Shown here piece after piece: positions 8,295 to 10,227 of a DNA stretch of 10,227 nt. Every line of letters begins with the position of its first letter. Position 1 is the stretch's first letter. The position numbers were made by a program, and so were the translations under genes. The notes under the pieces were generated by a model. The model worked only from the letters and a program-made list of their open reading frames with translations, ran no database searches and was not told where the DNA came from. The DNA is from Leclercia sp. UBA7405 (GTDB taxonomy: Bacteria > Pseudomonadota > Gammaproteobacteria > Enterobacterales > Enterobacteriaceae), in the NCBI GenBank assembly GCA_002469605.1, contig DKMV01000366.1:1-10227 (forward strand), written 5' to 3'.

Positions 8295-10227
8295 TTACGC
8301 CTCCTCTTCACGCGCCGGGAAGCGGGCCTTAATTTTCAGCGCCAGGCTGTCGAACAGCAGGTAGATAACCGGGGTGGTAAAGAGGGTCAGGACCTGGCTT
8401 ACCATCAGGCCGCCCACCATGCCGATCCCCAGCGGGCGGCGCAGCTCGGCGCCGACGCCGGTGCTGAGCATCAGCGGCAATGCGCCTAAAAGCGCCGCCA
8501 GGGTGGTCATCAGGATCGGACGAAAGCGCAGCAGACAGGCCTGATAGATAGCCTCGCGCGGCGCCATACCCTGTTCGCGCTCGGCGGCGAGGGCGAAGTC
8601 GATCATCATGATGGCATTTTTCTTCACGATGCCGATCAGCAAAATAATGCCGATGATGGCGATAACGTCCAGCTCGCTGCCCGCCAGCATCAGCGCCAGC
8701 AGCGCGCCGACGCCTGCGGTGGGCAGGGTAGAGAGGATGGTTATGGGGTGAATAAAGCTCTCATACAGCACGCCGAGCACGATATACATCGCCACCACCG
8801 CGGCCACAATCAGCCAGATGGTGCTGCCGAGCGCCGCCTGGAAGGCGAGGGTGCTGCCCTGGAACTGGGTCTGAATATCGGTCGGGAAGCTAAGATCTTT
8901 CTCGGCATTCAGGATGGCGTCTACCGCTTCACCCAGCGAGTAGTCATCCGGCACGTTAAACGAGATAGTGGTGGAGGGGAACTGATCCAGATGGTTCACC
9001 GCCAGCGGAGTGTAGCGTTCTTCTACTTTAGCAATGGCGCTCAGCGGCACCACGCCGCCGTCGCTGCTGGTCAGGCGCACCGAGTCCAGCGCGGCCAGTC
9101 CCGGAGTCTGTTTCGTATCATGTTCCAGCACCACGCGGTACTGGTTGGCCTGGGTGTAAATAGTGGAGATCAGGCGCTGGCCAAAGGCGTTATAGAGGGC
9201 GTTGTCCACGTCCGACATGGTGATGCCGAGCCGGCTGGCGCTATCGCGATCCACCCGAATGTAGGCCGCCAGCCCCTTATCCTGCCAGTCGCTGCTTACA
9301 TCTGATACCTGCGGCAGATCTTTCAGTTTGTTGACCAGCTGCGGCACCCAGGTGCTCAGCGCTTCCAGGCTGTTGGCCTGCAGGGTGAACTGATACTGGG
9401 TGCGGCTCACGGTGGTGTCGATGGTCAGATCCTGGGTCGGCTGCAGATAGAGATCCACTCCCGGCACCCGGGCGACGGCCTCCTGCAGGCGTGCAATCAC
9501 TGCGTTAACCCGGTCGTCGCGGTCGTCCAGCGGCTTAAGATTGATCTGCAGGCGGGCGCTGTTGAGCGACGGATTGGTGCCATCCACCCCCACAAACGAG
9601 GTGAGACTCTCCACCGCCGGATCTTTCATGATGATTTCCGACACCTGCTGCTGGCGCTGGGCCATGCTGGCAAACGACACCGACTGGGGCGCCTGCAGGG
9701 TGCCCTGAATAATGCCGTTATCCTGAATCGGGAAGAAGCCTTTGGGGATCATCACCCACAGCAGCACGCTCAGGGCCAGGGTGCCCAGCGCCACGCCGAG
9801 GGTCAGCCACGGGTGGTTAAGCACCTTCGCCAGCAGTCGGCCGTAGGCGGCGATAATGCGTTCAAACATGCGCTCGGAGGCGCGGGAGAAACGGTTCTGT
9901 TTGCGCAGGGATTCATGGCTGAGCATGCGGGCGCACATCATCGGCGTCAGGGTAAGCGAGACCACCATAGAGATGGCGATCGCGACCGACAGCGTAATGG
10001 CGAACTCCGAGAAAAAGCGGCCTATCAGCCCGCCGATCATCAGCAGCGGCAAAAAGACGGCGATCAGCGACAGGCTCATCGACAGCACGGTAAAGCCAAC
10101 CTCACGCACGCCGGTCAGTGCCGCCTGCAAAGGCTTCATGCCCGCTTCGACGTGGCGCGCAATATTTTCCAGCACCACAATGGCGTCATCCACCACGAAA
10201 CCGGTAGCGATGGTCAGCGCCATCAGC
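8295..10227 (-). CDS. mdtB: MdtB, RND multidrug pump subunit (5' partial)
   Basis: The C-terminal part (about 643 of about 1040 residues) of the RND transporter MdtB; the frame runs off the right edge, and the ATG at 10223 is internal. From about [20 protein letters not shown] onward it matches E. coli MdtB almost continuously, through [20 protein letters not shown] and [19 protein letters not shown] to TM10 ([20 protein letters not shown]) and the EEEA tail. The proton-relay Asp pair lies at 10185-10190. The first ~90 visible residues are odd: [20 protein letters not shown] and [14 protein letters not shown] resemble MdtC, not E. coli MdtB (which I recall as [20 protein letters not shown]). 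In E. coli, MdtB and MdtC must combine for drug efflux, with the two subunits playing unequal roles. mdtC begins right after its stop. Confidence 0.95.
   Translation of the reverse strand, partial: LMALTIATGFVVDDAIVVLENIARHVEAGMKPLQAALTGVREVGFTVLSMSLSLIAVFLPLLMIGGLIGRFFSEFAITLSVAIAISMVVSLTLTPMMCARMLSHESLRKQNRFSRASERMFERIIAAYGRLLAKVLNHPWLTLGVALGTLALSVLLWVMIPKGFFPIQDNGIIQGTLQAPQSVSFASMAQRQQQVSEIIMKDPAVESLTSFVGVDGTNPSLNSARLQINLKPLDDRDDRVNAVIARLQEAVARVPGVDLYLQPTQDLTIDTTVSRTQYQFTLQANSLEALSTWVPQLVNKLKDLPQVSDVSSDWQDKGLAAYIRVDRDSASRLGITMSDVDNALYNAFGQRLISTIYTQANQYRVVLEHDTKQTPGLAALDSVRLTSSDGGVVPLSAIAKVEERYTPLAVNHLDQFPSTTISFNVPDDYSLGEAVDAILNAEKDLSFPTDIQTQFQGSTLAFQAALGSTIWLIVAAVVAMYIVLGVLYESFIHPITILSTLPTAGVGALLALMLAGSELDVIAIIGIILLIGIVKKNAIMMIDFALAAEREQGMAPREAIYQACLLRFRPILMTTLAALLGALPLMLSTGVGAELRRPLGIGMVGGLMVSQVLTLFTTPVIYLLFDSLALKIKARFPAREEEA
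8301..8306 (-). promoter_or_regulatory. mdtC ribosome-binding site before a GTG start
   Basis: GAGGAG on the minus strand, within the last codons of mdtB and six bases before the mdtC GTG. The strong site supports the GTG at 8294 and suggests that mdtC can be started efficiently even though no gap separates it from mdtB. Confidence 0.75.
10081..10227 (-). repeat. mdtB segment highly similar to mdtC (paralogous repeat, copy 2)
   Basis: Counterpart of 6985-7131. In protein, the first 61 visible residues from the internal Met at 10223 differ from MdtC at only five positions. Farther along, the two subunits look only distantly alike. The segment touches the window edge, so its upstream limit is unknown. 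Confidence 0.75.

Noticed and set aside
5217..10227. mdtB and mdtC as a recent tandem duplication
   Set aside because: Overall the two proteins are far apart and each matches its own E. coli ortholog; only the TM4-TM6 segment is unusually alike.
1..10227. Mobile elements, CRISPR arrays, tRNA/rRNA genes, defence or phage genes
   Set aside because: None seen; apart from the 114-base bluF-bluR spacer and the 14-base gap, the window is filled by conserved core genes.

Overview
The window is a piece of an enterobacterial chromosome (order Enterobacterales, most likely family Enterobacteriaceae). Every gene in it is recognisable as an ortholog of an Escherichia/Salmonella/Klebsiella gene, with lengths at or near the E. 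coli values. The DNA looks GC-rich (about 60% by eye), which suits an Enterobacter/Klebsiella/Kosakonia-like genus better than E. coli, but I cannot name the genus. Comparisons with E. coli proteins are from memory, not from a search.

Left part, + strand: the C-terminal two thirds of BluF (a BLUF-EAL blue-light/low-temperature signalling protein whose light-sensing BLUF domain lies beyond the left edge), a 114-base intergenic region with a striking set of TTGTACA-type half-sites, and then bluR, the MerR-like repressor that BluF antagonises.

Right part, - strand: the distal part of the mdtABCD-baeSR operon. Reading in the direction of transcription from the right edge, it holds mdtB (5' end cut off), mdtC, mdtD, baeS and baeR. 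MdtB and MdtC are the two RND pump subunits that form a heterotrimer working with the adaptor MdtA and an outer-membrane channel (TolC in E. coli). MdtD is a separate 14-helix MFS exporter. BaeS-BaeR is the envelope-stress two-component system that turns the operon on. The genes are packed with zero gap or 4-base ATGA overlaps. mdtA and the BaeR-responsive promoter would lie beyond the right edge.

The two gene sets run into each other: the bluR and baeR stop codons are separated by only 14 bases, with no convincing terminator. In E. coli K-12 these loci are far apart (bluFR near 26 min, mdt-bae near 46-47 min), so the junction reflects a different gene order.

Most of the window is ordinary core genome, and I see no undescribed multi-gene system. 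The best leads are local: (1) a segment of MdtB around the proton-relay aspartates that is nearly identical to MdtC and unlike E. coli MdtB, suggesting intragenic conversion; (2) three regularly spaced, alternating half-sites upstream of bluR, plus a perfect palindrome of the same sequence inside bluF, suggesting BluR autoregulation; (3) a BluF EAL domain that has the EAL triplet but lacks two other catalytic residues.
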